A stretch of 20,588 nucleotides of DNA from Bacillota bacterium. Its GTDB lineage: Bacteria; Bacillota; Clostridia; Tissierellales; Peptoniphilaceae. The stretch lies in the NCBI GenBank assembly GCA_023443025.1, contig JAEZWM010000111.1:1-20588 (forward strand). The letters are read 5' to 3'. Each line of letters starts with the position of its first letter. The stretch's first letter is position 1. The notes beneath the pieces were generated by a model. It saw only the letters and a program-made list of their open reading frames with translations. It was not told the DNA's origin and did no database searches. Below, piece after piece: positions 14,444 through 20,588 of the stretch. The position numbers were made by a program, and so were the translations under genes.

Positions 14444-14481
14444 TAACTCAAGATATAAAAAAATAATACAGGAGGAAAATT

Positions 14482-16725
14482 ATGGAAAAATGGAATGGTT
14501 TTAAGCCCGGTAACTGGTGCAGTGAGATTGATGTAAGAGACTTTATAGTGAAAAACTATACTCCTTATGAAGGAGACGAGTCCTTTTTGGTTGGTAAATC
14601 AGAAAAAACGACAGCACTATGGGATGAAGTAGAAGAACTGATAAATGACGAAATCAAAACAAAAAGAGTTAAAATAGATACGAGTTCATTTTCCGGAATC
14701 AATAAATTTGGACCGGGATATATAGATAAAAAAAATGAGGTTATTTTTGGTCTACAAACCGATGCACCACTAAAGAGAATCATAAACCCATATGGCGGTT
14801 ATAGGATGGTGCAGTCATCACTAAATGCATATGGCTATGAGGTAGATTCTAAAATGGAAGGTTACTTCAACGAGTTTAGGAAAACCCATAATCAAGGTGT
14901 GTTCGATGCTTATACTTCAGATATGAGAAAGGCTAGGACAGTGGGATTATTAACGGGACTTCCCGATGCGTACGGTCGTGGAAGGATAATCGGAGACTAT
15001 AGAAGGATTGCTCTTTATGGGATCGACTTTTTAAAGGCACAAAAGATGGCTGACTTAAATAACATCGATGGAGATGCTCTTGAAGAGGTTATAAGACTTA
15101 GAGAAGAAGTGTCTGAACAGATTAGAGCACTGGATGAAATCAAAGAGATGGCGGCAAGTTATGGATTTGATATTTCAAAGCCTGCTTCAAATGCAACAGA
15201 AGCTGTTCAGTTCTTATATCTTGGATACCTTGCAGCTATCAAGGAAAACAACGGGGCTGCAATGAGTATTGGTAGAAACACAGCGTTTTTAGATATCTAT
15301 ATCGAAAGGGATATGAAAGAGGGCGTTCTTGATGAGATGGGTGCACAAGAGCTCATTGATCAGCTGATCATAAAGCTGAGAATGGCAAGACATCTACGAA
15401 CTCCGGAATACGATGAGCTGTTTGGTGGCGACCCGACTTGGGTTACTGAATCCATCGGAGGTATGGGAGAAGATGGAAGAACCATGGTAACTAAGACGGC
15501 TTATAGATTCCTTCATTCGCTTACTAATCTTGGACCGGCACCTGAACCAAATATGACAGTACTTTGGAGCAGTTCTCTTCCTATTCCTTTCAAAAAATAC
15601 TGTTCTACGATGAGCATAAAAACCGGCTCGATACAGTATGAGAATGACGATATCATGAGACCTGTATATGGTGACGACTATGGGATTGCATGCTGCGTTT
15701 CCGCTATGAGAATAGGTAAACAAATGCAGTTTTTCGGAGCTAGAGCAAATATTGCTAAAGCCTTACTCTATGCGATAAATGGCGGTGTTGATGAGGTTAA
15801 AAAGGATAAAGATGGAAATCCAATCAAAGTTTTAGAAGGCATTGAACCGATTACTGATGAAGTTCTTGATTTTGACATAGTTCTAGATAACTATAAAAAA
15901 GTCCTTAAAAAACTCTCCAAGCTTTATGTAAATACTATGAACACAATACACTATATGCATGATAAGTATGCATATGAAAGAGGTCAAATGGCACTTCAAG
16001 ACACTGAGCTTCATAGGTTTATGGCTTTTGGAGTTGCAGGGATTTCGATAGTTGCTGATTCTCTATCAGCAATTAAATACGCAAAAGTAAAACCTATAAG
16101 GGATAAAAACGGAATTGCGATAGACTTTGAGGTAGAAGGCGAGTTTCCTAAGTACGGAAATGATGATAACAGAGCGGACGATATGGCGATAGCTGCGGTG
16201 TCAAAGTTCCTTGAATATCTTAAAGAAACCCCAACTTATAGAAATGCTGAACATACGCTTTCTATATTAACTATAACTTCCAATGTGGTCTACGGTAAGA
16301 AGACAGGGAACACGCCTGATGGTAGAAAAAGAGGCGAGCCTTTTGCTCCGGGTGCAAATCCAATGCATGGCAGAGATACAAAAGGTGCACTTGCCTCACT
16401 TAACTCTGTAGCAAAGATTCCTTACGAATGTACATGTCAAGACGGTATTTCAAATACATTTACTATTGTGCCGGACACATTGGGTAAAAAAGAAGAGGAT
16501 AGAGTAAACAATCTAGTAGGAATAATGGATGGTTACTTCAATCAAAAAGCTTTCCATCTCAATGTAAATGTCCTTGACAGAGAATTACTAAAAGATGCTA
16601 TGGATAATCCTGAAAAATATCCTAATCTAACAATTAGAGTCTCAGGATATGCAGTACACTTCCATAGACTAAGTAAAGAACAGCAGCTAGAAGTTATAAG
16701 CAGAACATTTCACAAAAGTGCATAA
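14482..16725 (+). CDS. pflB: Pyruvate formate-lyase (formate C-acetyltransferase)
   Basis: A 747-residue cytoplasmic glycyl radical enzyme that splits pyruvate with CoA into acetyl-CoA and formate during anaerobic growth. The catalytic cysteine pair is Cys404-Cys405 in GIACCVSAMRIGKQ, and the radical glycine is Gly722 in RVSGYAVHF, 25 residues from the end as expected for PflB. Length and the whole sequence (for example KARTVGLLTGLPDAYGRGRI) fit true PflB rather than the diol dehydratase or choline lyase branches. The start follows AGGAGG with a 6-nt gap. It stands as a single gene between its own promoter and a terminator. The radical-SAM activase gene pflA, often the next gene, is not in this window and must lie elsewhere. 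Regulation by an FNR/CRP-type activator is indicated by the site at 14401. Confidence 0.98.
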   Translation: MEKWNGFKPGNWCSEIDVRDFIVKNYTPYEGDESFLVGKSEKTTALWDEVEELINDEIKTKRVKIDTSSFSGINKFGPGYIDKKNEVIFGLQTDAPLKRIINPYGGYRMVQSSLNAYGYEVDSKMEGYFNEFRKTHNQGVFDAYTSDMRKARTVGLLTGLPDAYGRGRIIGDYRRIALYGIDFLKAQKMADLNNIDGDALEEVIRLREEVSEQIRALDEIKEMAASYGFDISKPASNATEAVQFLYLGYLAAIKENNGAAMSIGRNTAFLDIYIERDMKEGVLDEMGAQELIDQLIIKLRMARHLRTPEYDELFGGDPTWVTESIGGMGEDGRTMVTKTAYRFLHSLTNLGPAPEPNMTVLWSSSLPIPFKKYCSTMSIKTGSIQYENDDIMRPVYGDDYGIACCVSAMRIGKQMQFFGARANIAKALLYAINGGVDEVKKDKDGNPIKVLEGIEPITDEVLDFDIVLDNYKKVLKKLSKLYVNTMNTIHYMHDKYAYERGQMALQDTELHRFMAFGVAGISIVADSLSAIKYAKVKPIRDKNGIAIDFEVEGEFPKYGNDDNRADDMAIAAVSKFLEYLKETPTYRNAEHTLSILTITSNVVYGKKTGNTPDGRKRGEPFAPGANPMHGRDTKGALASLNSVAKIPYECTCQDGISNTFTIVPDTLGKKEEDRVNNLVGIMDGYFNQKAFHLNVNVLDRELLKDAMDNPEKYPNLTIRVSGYAVHFHRLSKEQQLEVISRTFHKSA

Positions 16726-16732
16726 CTATTTT

Positions 16733-16759
16733 AAAAGCCCACCATTCGGTGGGCTTTTT
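16733..16759 (+). terminator. Intrinsic terminator after pflB
   Basis: AAAAGCCCACC (16733-16743) pairs perfectly with GGTGGGCTTTT (16748-16758) around an ATTC loop, with a T-tract to 16759. This is the strongest terminator in the window. Confidence 0.92.
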
Positions 16760-16787
16760 GAATACATAACAGTCATGTGGGTATAAA
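16758..16787 (+). promoter_or_regulatory. Possible promoter of the alpha/beta hydrolase gene
   Basis: TTGAAT at 16758-16763, partly made of the pflB terminator T-tract, and TATAAA at 16782-16787 are 18 bp apart. Transcription would start near 16794. The inverted repeat at 16808 lies just downstream. Confidence 0.4.
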
Positions 16788-16807
16788 ATAAACATAAAAA
16801 TCAGTAC

Positions 16808-16823
16808 ATCACGATAATGTGAT
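16808..16823 (+). repeat. ATCAC-N6-GTGAT inverted repeat beside the ribosome site
   Basis: ATCAC (16808-16812) and GTGAT (16819-16823) are exact inverted copies around GATAAT. The right arm ends one base before the GGAGG ribosome site of the hydrolase gene. The arms are the same letters as the FNR half-sites but in the opposite order, so this is not the same kind of site. It could be a repressor operator or a weak RNA hairpin. Confidence 0.35.
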
Positions 16824-16837
16824 TGGAGGATGTCATT

Positions 16838-17962
16838 ATGAAGGGTGGAAAACATAGAGTTATTAAAATTATACTTGTAGTTTTAGTAAGTATAGTACTT
16901 ATCGTTACTATTGGGCTTAATTTATTCTTTAGGCATAATTTAAACTATGATGATGCATTGATGAAAGAGGTTTATAAATCAGGATTTGAAGAAAATAAAA
17001 TAATCCTTGGTGATGCATCTATAAATTATGCAGAAGGACCCAATAATGGACCTCCATTACTTCTTATTCATGGACAAGGCATGAGTTGGGCTGATTATGA
17101 TTCCGTTCTTCCCAAACTTTCTGAAAAATTCCATGTGTTTTCTGTTGATGTTTTTGGTCATGGAAAGTCAGCTCATGACAAAAAACTATATAGACTAAAT
17201 ATCAACGGAGAATATCTGGCTAAATTTATAAAAGAAGTAATAGGAAAGCCGACATATGTAACAGGGCACTCATCAGGAGGTTTGATTGCTGCATGGATTG
17301 CGTCCGAGCATCCGGATTTAGTTGAAGCATTGGTGCTTGAGGATCCGCCACTTTTTAGAGTAACTCCGGAAGAAGCACAAGAAGGAAACAAAACTTTTGC
17401 CTGGTATGAAGCATATGTCAAAGCTCATGAGTTTTTAAAACAAGAAGAGCAAAGTGATTATTTACTTTATTCTTTTGAAAATAGCTACTTTTTAGCTCAA
17501 CTTGGTGGACTTAGGGATGCAGTTGTAGATTCAGCTTATAAATACAGAGAAAATAATCCTGAAGGTCCTGTCAAGATATCGTGGTTACCTGCTTCTTGGT
17601 TTAGAGGGATGTACTATTTAGACCAATTTGATCCTGAGTTTGGTAATGCTTTCTATACAGGTGAATGGTTTAAAAATGTAGATCAAGAACAGATGCTAAA
17701 AAATATAAAAGTGCCTACCATCTATGTGAAAGCGACAACAGCATATGGTGAGGATGGTACGTTGTTTGCCGCAAACACAGAGGAAGATGCAGACAAAGTA
17801 ATGAAACTGCTGGAAAATGCTGAAAGGATAAATGTAAAGAGTGGGCATAGCATACATTTTGAAAAACCCGCAGAATTTATAAAGTTCTTTTTTGACCTTT
17901 TAGATTACGACCAATCAAACATGGACTTACTACAGTGTTGTAGTAGGGCTATTTTTATGTGA
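16838..17962 (+). CDS. Membrane-anchored alpha/beta hydrolase
   Basis: A 374-residue protein with one N-terminal membrane helix (about 8-31) and an alpha/beta hydrolase domain, probably outside the cell with an N-in anchor. Visible elements are LLLIHGQG (75-82, oxyanion loop), DVFGHGKS (104-111), the nucleophile elbow GHSSGG with Ser145, LEDPP (168-172) and a late His in SGHSIHFEKP (about 337-346). The domain resembles haloperoxidase/haloalkane-type hydrolases; the substrate is unknown. I chose ATG 16838 because GGAGG (16825-16829) is then 8 nt away; the in-frame TTG at 16823 overlaps that site. The last 14 codons run into the terminator at 17921, after a run of six Ts near 17888 that has stops in both other frames close by, so the natural end may be nearer residue 352. 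Confidence 0.85.
   Translation: MKGGKHRVIKIILVVLVSIVLIVTIGLNLFFRHNLNYDDALMKEVYKSGFEENKIILGDASINYAEGPNNGPPLLLIHGQGMSWADYDSVLPKLSEKFHVFSVDVFGHGKSAHDKKLYRLNINGEYLAKFIKEVIGKPTYVTGHSSGGLIAAWIASEHPDLVEALVLEDPPLFRVTPEEAQEGNKTFAWYEAYVKAHEFLKQEEQSDYLLYSFENSYFLAQLGGLRDAVVDSAYKYRENNPEGPVKISWLPASWFRGMYYLDQFDPEFGNAFYTGEWFKNVDQEQMLKNIKVPTIYVKATTAYGEDGTLFAANTEEDADKVMKLLENAERINVKSGHSIHFEKPAEFIKFFFDLLDYDQSNMDLLQCCSRAIFM
17921..17956 (+). terminator. Intrinsic terminator at the hydrolase 3' end
   Basis: TACTACA (17928-17934) pairs with TGTAGTA (17939-17945) around GTGT, and the stem extends outward with a G-U pair and one mismatch to 17921 and 17952, followed by Ts to 17956. It overlaps the last codons of the hydrolase gene. 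Confidence 0.65.
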
Positions 17963-18109
17963 TTCTATAAATATAAATTTTAATAGGTAGAGGGTAATTC
18001 AAGGTATAATATTTATAAATAGTTTTAAAAAAGTATAAAATATCCAAATAGTAAATAGAGGTTTAGGCGTCGTTTATAAAGGGATTTAATTATGAGGGGA
18101 GGGATTTAC

Positions 18110-18841
18110 ATGTTATCAAAAAATGAGGGAGATAGAATTAAAATTTGTTGTGTCGGGGACAGCTTAACATATGGTAATGTGGGATACTCATATATTCACT
18201 TTTTTAATGAAAATATTGATGCAAAGAACAAAGGAGTAAACGGTGAAACATTAAGAGGTGCTTACAAAAGACTGGAGAATATACTAGAAAATCCAAATTC
18301 CGACTATGACATTTACATTGTTGAAATAGGAGCTAATGACGTTCTTTTGCCATATTTAAAGACAGTATCACCGTTCTGGTTCTTAATGATGGGAGTTCGT
18401 TGTAAAGTAAAAAAATGCATCGAAGATGATGATGTTTTTTACGATGAGTATATAAAACTTCTGGAATTATTCTCTGAAAGAAGTGAGAATGTCATTGTTT
18501 TAGGACTGCCTATTCTAAATTTTAAGAATTTCCCTCAGCAGAAAGTAGTGAAACGAAACGAGATCATTAGTGAAATAGCAAGAAAACATGATTATCCCTT
18601 TATAGATATCTACAATTTACAAGCTGAAAACATTGAAGCGGAATCATATGAATACAGCTGGAAATTTGGTTTTCTAATGAGATGTTTGGATGCAATAATA
18701 ATGACTTTATTTCCATTTACAAAGGATTGGTTCTCAAAGTTAAGAGGCTTAAACATGACAGTGGATGGTGCACATTTAAATTCAACGTCTGCAAAGTTGG
18801 TCGCATCAAGCATTGAAAAGGTAATATATAAAGAATTGTAA
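18110..18841 (+). CDS. SGNH/GDSL-family hydrolase
   Basis: A 243-residue esterase-type hydrolase. The SGNH blocks are visible: GDSLTYG (16-22) with Ser18 as nucleophile, GVNGETLRG (42-50), GAND (74-77) with Asn76, and VDGAHLNS (218-225) with Asp219 and His222. No signal peptide is seen, so it is probably cytoplasmic. I chose ATG 18110, preceded by GGGGAGGG, over the in-frame ATG at 18092, which lies ahead of that ribosome site. The 147-base gap before it holds two -10-like boxes (TATAAT 18005-18010, TATAAA 18034-18039) without good -35 partners. The substrate is unknown; the family covers acyl esters of lipids, sugars and wall polymers. Confidence 0.87.
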   Translation: MLSKNEGDRIKICCVGDSLTYGNVGYSYIHFFNENIDAKNKGVNGETLRGAYKRLENILENPNSDYDIYIVEIGANDVLLPYLKTVSPFWFLMMGVRCKVKKCIEDDDVFYDEYIKLLELFSERSENVIVLGLPILNFKNFPQQKVVKRNEIISEIARKHDYPFIDIYNLQAENIEAESYEYSWKFGFLMRCLDAIIMTLFPFTKDWFSKLRGLNMTVDGAHLNSTSAKLVASSIEKVIYKEL

Positions 18842-18929
18842 AATATAAACATACATAACGCTAACTATCATTTACATTTCACTGTGTAATATGTTAGTAT
18901 TATGACAAAGACTGATATGGAGGATAATA

Positions 18930-19985
18930 ATGAAAACTTTTTTAAAAGTAATTAAAGTCTTTTTTCTAGTGGTTTTAGTGAATGTTGTCATCGTTTTTGG
19001 GATAAGATTCTATAACCGAAGCCAGACTGCAAAGCTCGAAAAACTTGATCCAAACTATAAGCTTGATAAGTTCTACAGTGATGAAGATTTAAAAGATGTA
19101 AGCAGCCTAAATATTCCTGGAGTTACAGTTTCAAATGTCAAAGGAGAAAAAATAAATGGTTATCATTTAGTGCCTGACGATATTGTGCACAGCGGAGTTG
19201 TGGTGACTTTTGGCGGAAGTGAAGGTAGTACTAACTTTAACTACGCGGCTGATATAGCAAAAAATGGATACGAAGTCTATGCTATGCATTTTTTTAATGC
19301 CGAAGGACTACCGGAAGAGTTATTAAATGTCCCTCTTGAGAACTTTCAAAATATAGTTTCAGAGATTGAAAAAACTGCTAAAAACCCAAGACCACTTACA
19401 CTACTCGGTGGCTCGAAGGGAGCTGAGTATGTTCTGGAGCTAAGTACAAGGTATCCTGATGATATTGATAATATTGTCCTGTTTGCACCTTCAGCTTATG
19501 TGTTCCAAGGTCTATCTTTTACTGATAGAACCGCTCATTCTTCATGGACATGGGGCGGAGAGGAAGTTCCTTTCCTAAGTTTTGAGAATCTTGATGGAAG
19601 TGTTGGATTTAAACTGTTTTCCGGCATGCTACTAGGTAAACCGATGCATTACAATCCGACTTATTTAGCGCTAATAGAAGATATGGATAATATGTCGGAT
19701 GATGTACGTATAAAAGTAGAAAACTCCAAAGCAAACGCATTAATTTTTGCCGGTGGGGATGACCAGATGTGGCCAACTGCAAAGATGACTAAAATAATTG
19801 AAGAAAAATATGCCGGAGAACTAGAAGTGAAAATTTTTGAAAATGCAGGTCATATTTTCTACGGTCCACCGGTAATTCAAAACATGGTAATGGGTGGAGA
19901 ATATGGTGCAAATGTTGATGCGAAAATTGAGAGTGACAAGATTCTGTATGAAAAGCTTAATGAATGGATGCCTGCAGTGAATTAA
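18930..19985 (+). CDS. Membrane-anchored BAAT_C-type acyl hydrolase
   Basis: A 351-residue protein with an N-terminal membrane helix (about 8-26) and an alpha/beta hydrolase domain of the kind found at the C-terminus of bile acid-CoA:amino acid acyltransferases and acyl-CoA thioesterases (BAAT_C). Family marks are TFGGSEGSTNFNYA (93-106), EGLPEELLNVPLENF (125-139), the elbow GGSKGAE with Ser162, FAPSAYVFQGLS (185-196), GGDDQMW with Asp277/278 and AGHIFYGPP with His308. Bacterial members are mostly uncharacterised; thioester or ester cleavage is likely. The start follows TGGAGGAT. The 88-base gap before it has TTTACA (18871) and TATTAT (18898), but 21 bp apart, too far for a confident promoter. 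The terminator at 20016 closes the unit. Confidence 0.87.
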   Translation: MKTFLKVIKVFFLVVLVNVVIVFGIRFYNRSQTAKLEKLDPNYKLDKFYSDEDLKDVSSLNIPGVTVSNVKGEKINGYHLVPDDIVHSGVVVTFGGSEGSTNFNYAADIAKNGYEVYAMHFFNAEGLPEELLNVPLENFQNIVSEIEKTAKNPRPLTLLGGSKGAEYVLELSTRYPDDIDNIVLFAPSAYVFQGLSFTDRTAHSSWTWGGEEVPFLSFENLDGSVGFKLFSGMLLGKPMHYNPTYLALIEDMDNMSDDVRIKVENSKANALIFAGGDDQMWPTAKMTKIIEEKYAGELEVKIFENAGHIFYGPPVIQNMVMGGEYGANVDAKIESDKILYEKLNEWMPAVN

Positions 19986-20015
19986 TCATCGGTATCAAGT
20001 TTTAATAAATAGCAT

Positions 20016-20056
20016 TAAAGGTAGTTGCTGAATTTAAGATTCTGTAACTACCTTTT
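20016..20056 (+). terminator. Intrinsic terminator after the BAAT_C-type gene
   Basis: AAAGGTAGTT (20017-20026) pairs with AACTACCTTT (20046-20055), and a shorter inner stem GAAT/ATTC extends it, with Ts to 20056. The T-tract is short, so efficiency may be modest. Confidence 0.65.
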
Positions 20057-20070
20057 AAATTTAGTCTAAT

Positions 20071-20098
20071 TTGCAAAGTATAAATACTGTAGTATAAT
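20071..20098 (+). promoter_or_regulatory. Promoter of the last gene group
   Basis: TTGCAA at 20071-20076 and a perfect TATAAT at 20093-20098 are separated by 16 bp. Transcription would start near 20105, about 63 nt before the ATG at 20168. Confidence 0.6.
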
Positions 20099-20167
20099 AG
20101 AAAATAAATACTAACAAAGATATCATTTATAATGATGTAATAAAATTCAAAAGTGATAGGTGAGAAG

Positions 20168-20407
20168 ATGGGATATACTGACTTCGATCGAGAGTGTCAG
20201 TCGGAGTGGAACATAAGAATGTATAGTGATATAGCTTACATGCTTATAAAGAGGTGTAAGAAGCTAAAACCTGATGTCTTTGAGAAAGATGATTTGGTTG
20301 TTTTAGATGCCGGTTGCGGGTCTCGTGTCATAATTATGACAACGGCAAATAGTAACGATGAATACAGGGTTTCGGCCCATTTACTTGAGAAACGAAATGT
20401 GTTTTAA
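20168..20407 (+). CDS. 79-residue protein, not recognised
   Basis: A small protein I do not recognise. It has no signal peptide and no membrane helix. The N-terminal half is charged and helical (MGYTDFDRECQSEWNIRMYS, then YMLIKRCKKLKPDVFEKDD), followed by a hydrophobic strand and Gly turn, VVLDAGCGS (about 49-57), and a short tail ending in EKRNVF. VLDAGCGS looks like motif I of class I S-adenosylmethionine methyltransferases, but the protein stops about 20 residues later, far too short for a whole enzyme, and neither other frame continues such a domain. It may be a remnant or an unrelated small protein. I chose ATG 20168 because AGGTGAG (20158-20164) is then a ribosome site; the in-frame GTG at 20153 lies before it. 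A promoter is well placed upstream. Confidence 0.55.
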   Translation: MGYTDFDRECQSEWNIRMYSDIAYMLIKRCKKLKPDVFEKDDLVVLDAGCGSRVIIMTTANSNDEYRVSAHLLEKRNVF

Positions 20408-20450
20408 GGGTTTGATTATTTTAATCATGCAAAAAAAACGGAGAATAATA

Positions 20451-20588
20451 ATGGATATAATAAAATATTTAGAGAAAAATATGATTCAAATTCCTGCAGG
20501 GGAAGAAGTAATAAGAGATTATATTGACCCTGTCAAAAGTATTAGCTCAAATTATAAAATGGCTGTTCCTGGTATCAATAAAGGTAAA
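20451..20588 (+). CDS. 5' end of a gene cut by the window edge
   Basis: Forty-six codons are open from ATG 20451 to the last base, after a GGAG ribosome site at 20440-20443. The start MDIIKYLEKNMIQIPAGEE has an I-P-A-G-E element like the opening of formylglycine-generating-enzyme (SUMF1-type) domains, but the match is too short to rely on. The 43-base gap to the previous gene suggests they are transcribed together. Confidence 0.5.
   Translation, partial: MDIIKYLEKNMIQIPAGEEVIRDYIDPVKSISSNYKMAVPGINKGK

Noticed and set aside
18861..18897. CTAAC/GTTAG inverted pair before the BAAT_C-type gene
   Set aside because: Only 5-bp arms with a long spacer in AT-rich DNA; likely chance.
20413..20427. 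TGATTA/TAATCA hairpin between the last two genes
   Set aside because: No T-tract follows (an A-run does) and the stem is all but one base pair A-T rich, so it is unlikely to terminate transcription on the plus strand.
1..20588. Mobile elements, CRISPR, tRNA or rRNA
   Set aside because: No transposase or integrase gene, spaced repeat array, attachment repeat or RNA gene fold was seen on either strand.

Overview
The window is an AT-rich stretch with every gene on the plus strand, strong Shine-Dalgarno sites (GGAGG/AGAGG types), short intergenic gaps and intrinsic terminators with U-tracts. Lipoprotein signal peptides, pyruvate formate-lyase, CitX-CitG and LemA/DUF2207 proteins together point to an anaerobic, fermentative, low-GC Firmicute (Clostridia in the broad sense). 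I cannot place it to genus from the sequence alone. No rRNA, tRNA, CRISPR array, transposase or phage gene was seen.

Region 1 (3-5670) is the end of an export operon: a solute-binding-like lipoprotein, a second lipoprotein with a Cys-rich motif, an ABC ATPase and a large permease made of two fused, homologous halves. Adjacent coding regions overlap, so translation is probably coupled. The cargo is unknown.

Region 2 (5682-11622) is a cell-envelope block. It starts with a small membrane protein whose reading frame runs through a strong intrinsic terminator. Next come lemA, a DUF2207 (YciQ-like) membrane protein and a lipoprotein polysaccharide deacetylase, 16 nt apart. A second DUF2207 paralogue follows under its own promoter, next to a perfect 12-bp inverted repeat that looks like an operator. 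The two DUF2207 proteins keep an identical 24-residue Gly/Ser tail encoded by different codons.

Region 3 (11665-16759) is metabolic. A 90-residue membrane protein is followed by citC and a citX-citG fusion, which together make and load the prosthetic group of citrate lyase; the lyase subunits citDEF are not here. A terminator separates these from pflB. The pflB promoter carries a TGTGA-N6-TCACT site centred exactly at -41.5 from the predicted start of transcription, the class II position for an FNR/CRP-family activator. No pflA activase gene is present in the window.

Region 4 (16758-19985) holds three hydrolases in separate units: a membrane-anchored alpha/beta hydrolase, an SGNH/GDSL esterase and a membrane-anchored BAAT_C-type hydrolase. 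Region 5 (20016-20588) has a terminator, a good promoter, a 79-residue protein I do not recognise and the 5' end of one more gene cut by the window edge.

No intergenic gap exceeds about 185 bases. The most noteworthy signals are the FNR-type pflB promoter, the operator-like repeats before the second DUF2207 gene, the constrained Gly-rich tails, the export operon that carries a binding-protein-like subunit, and the orphan citrate-lyase maturation genes. None of these alone proves a new system.
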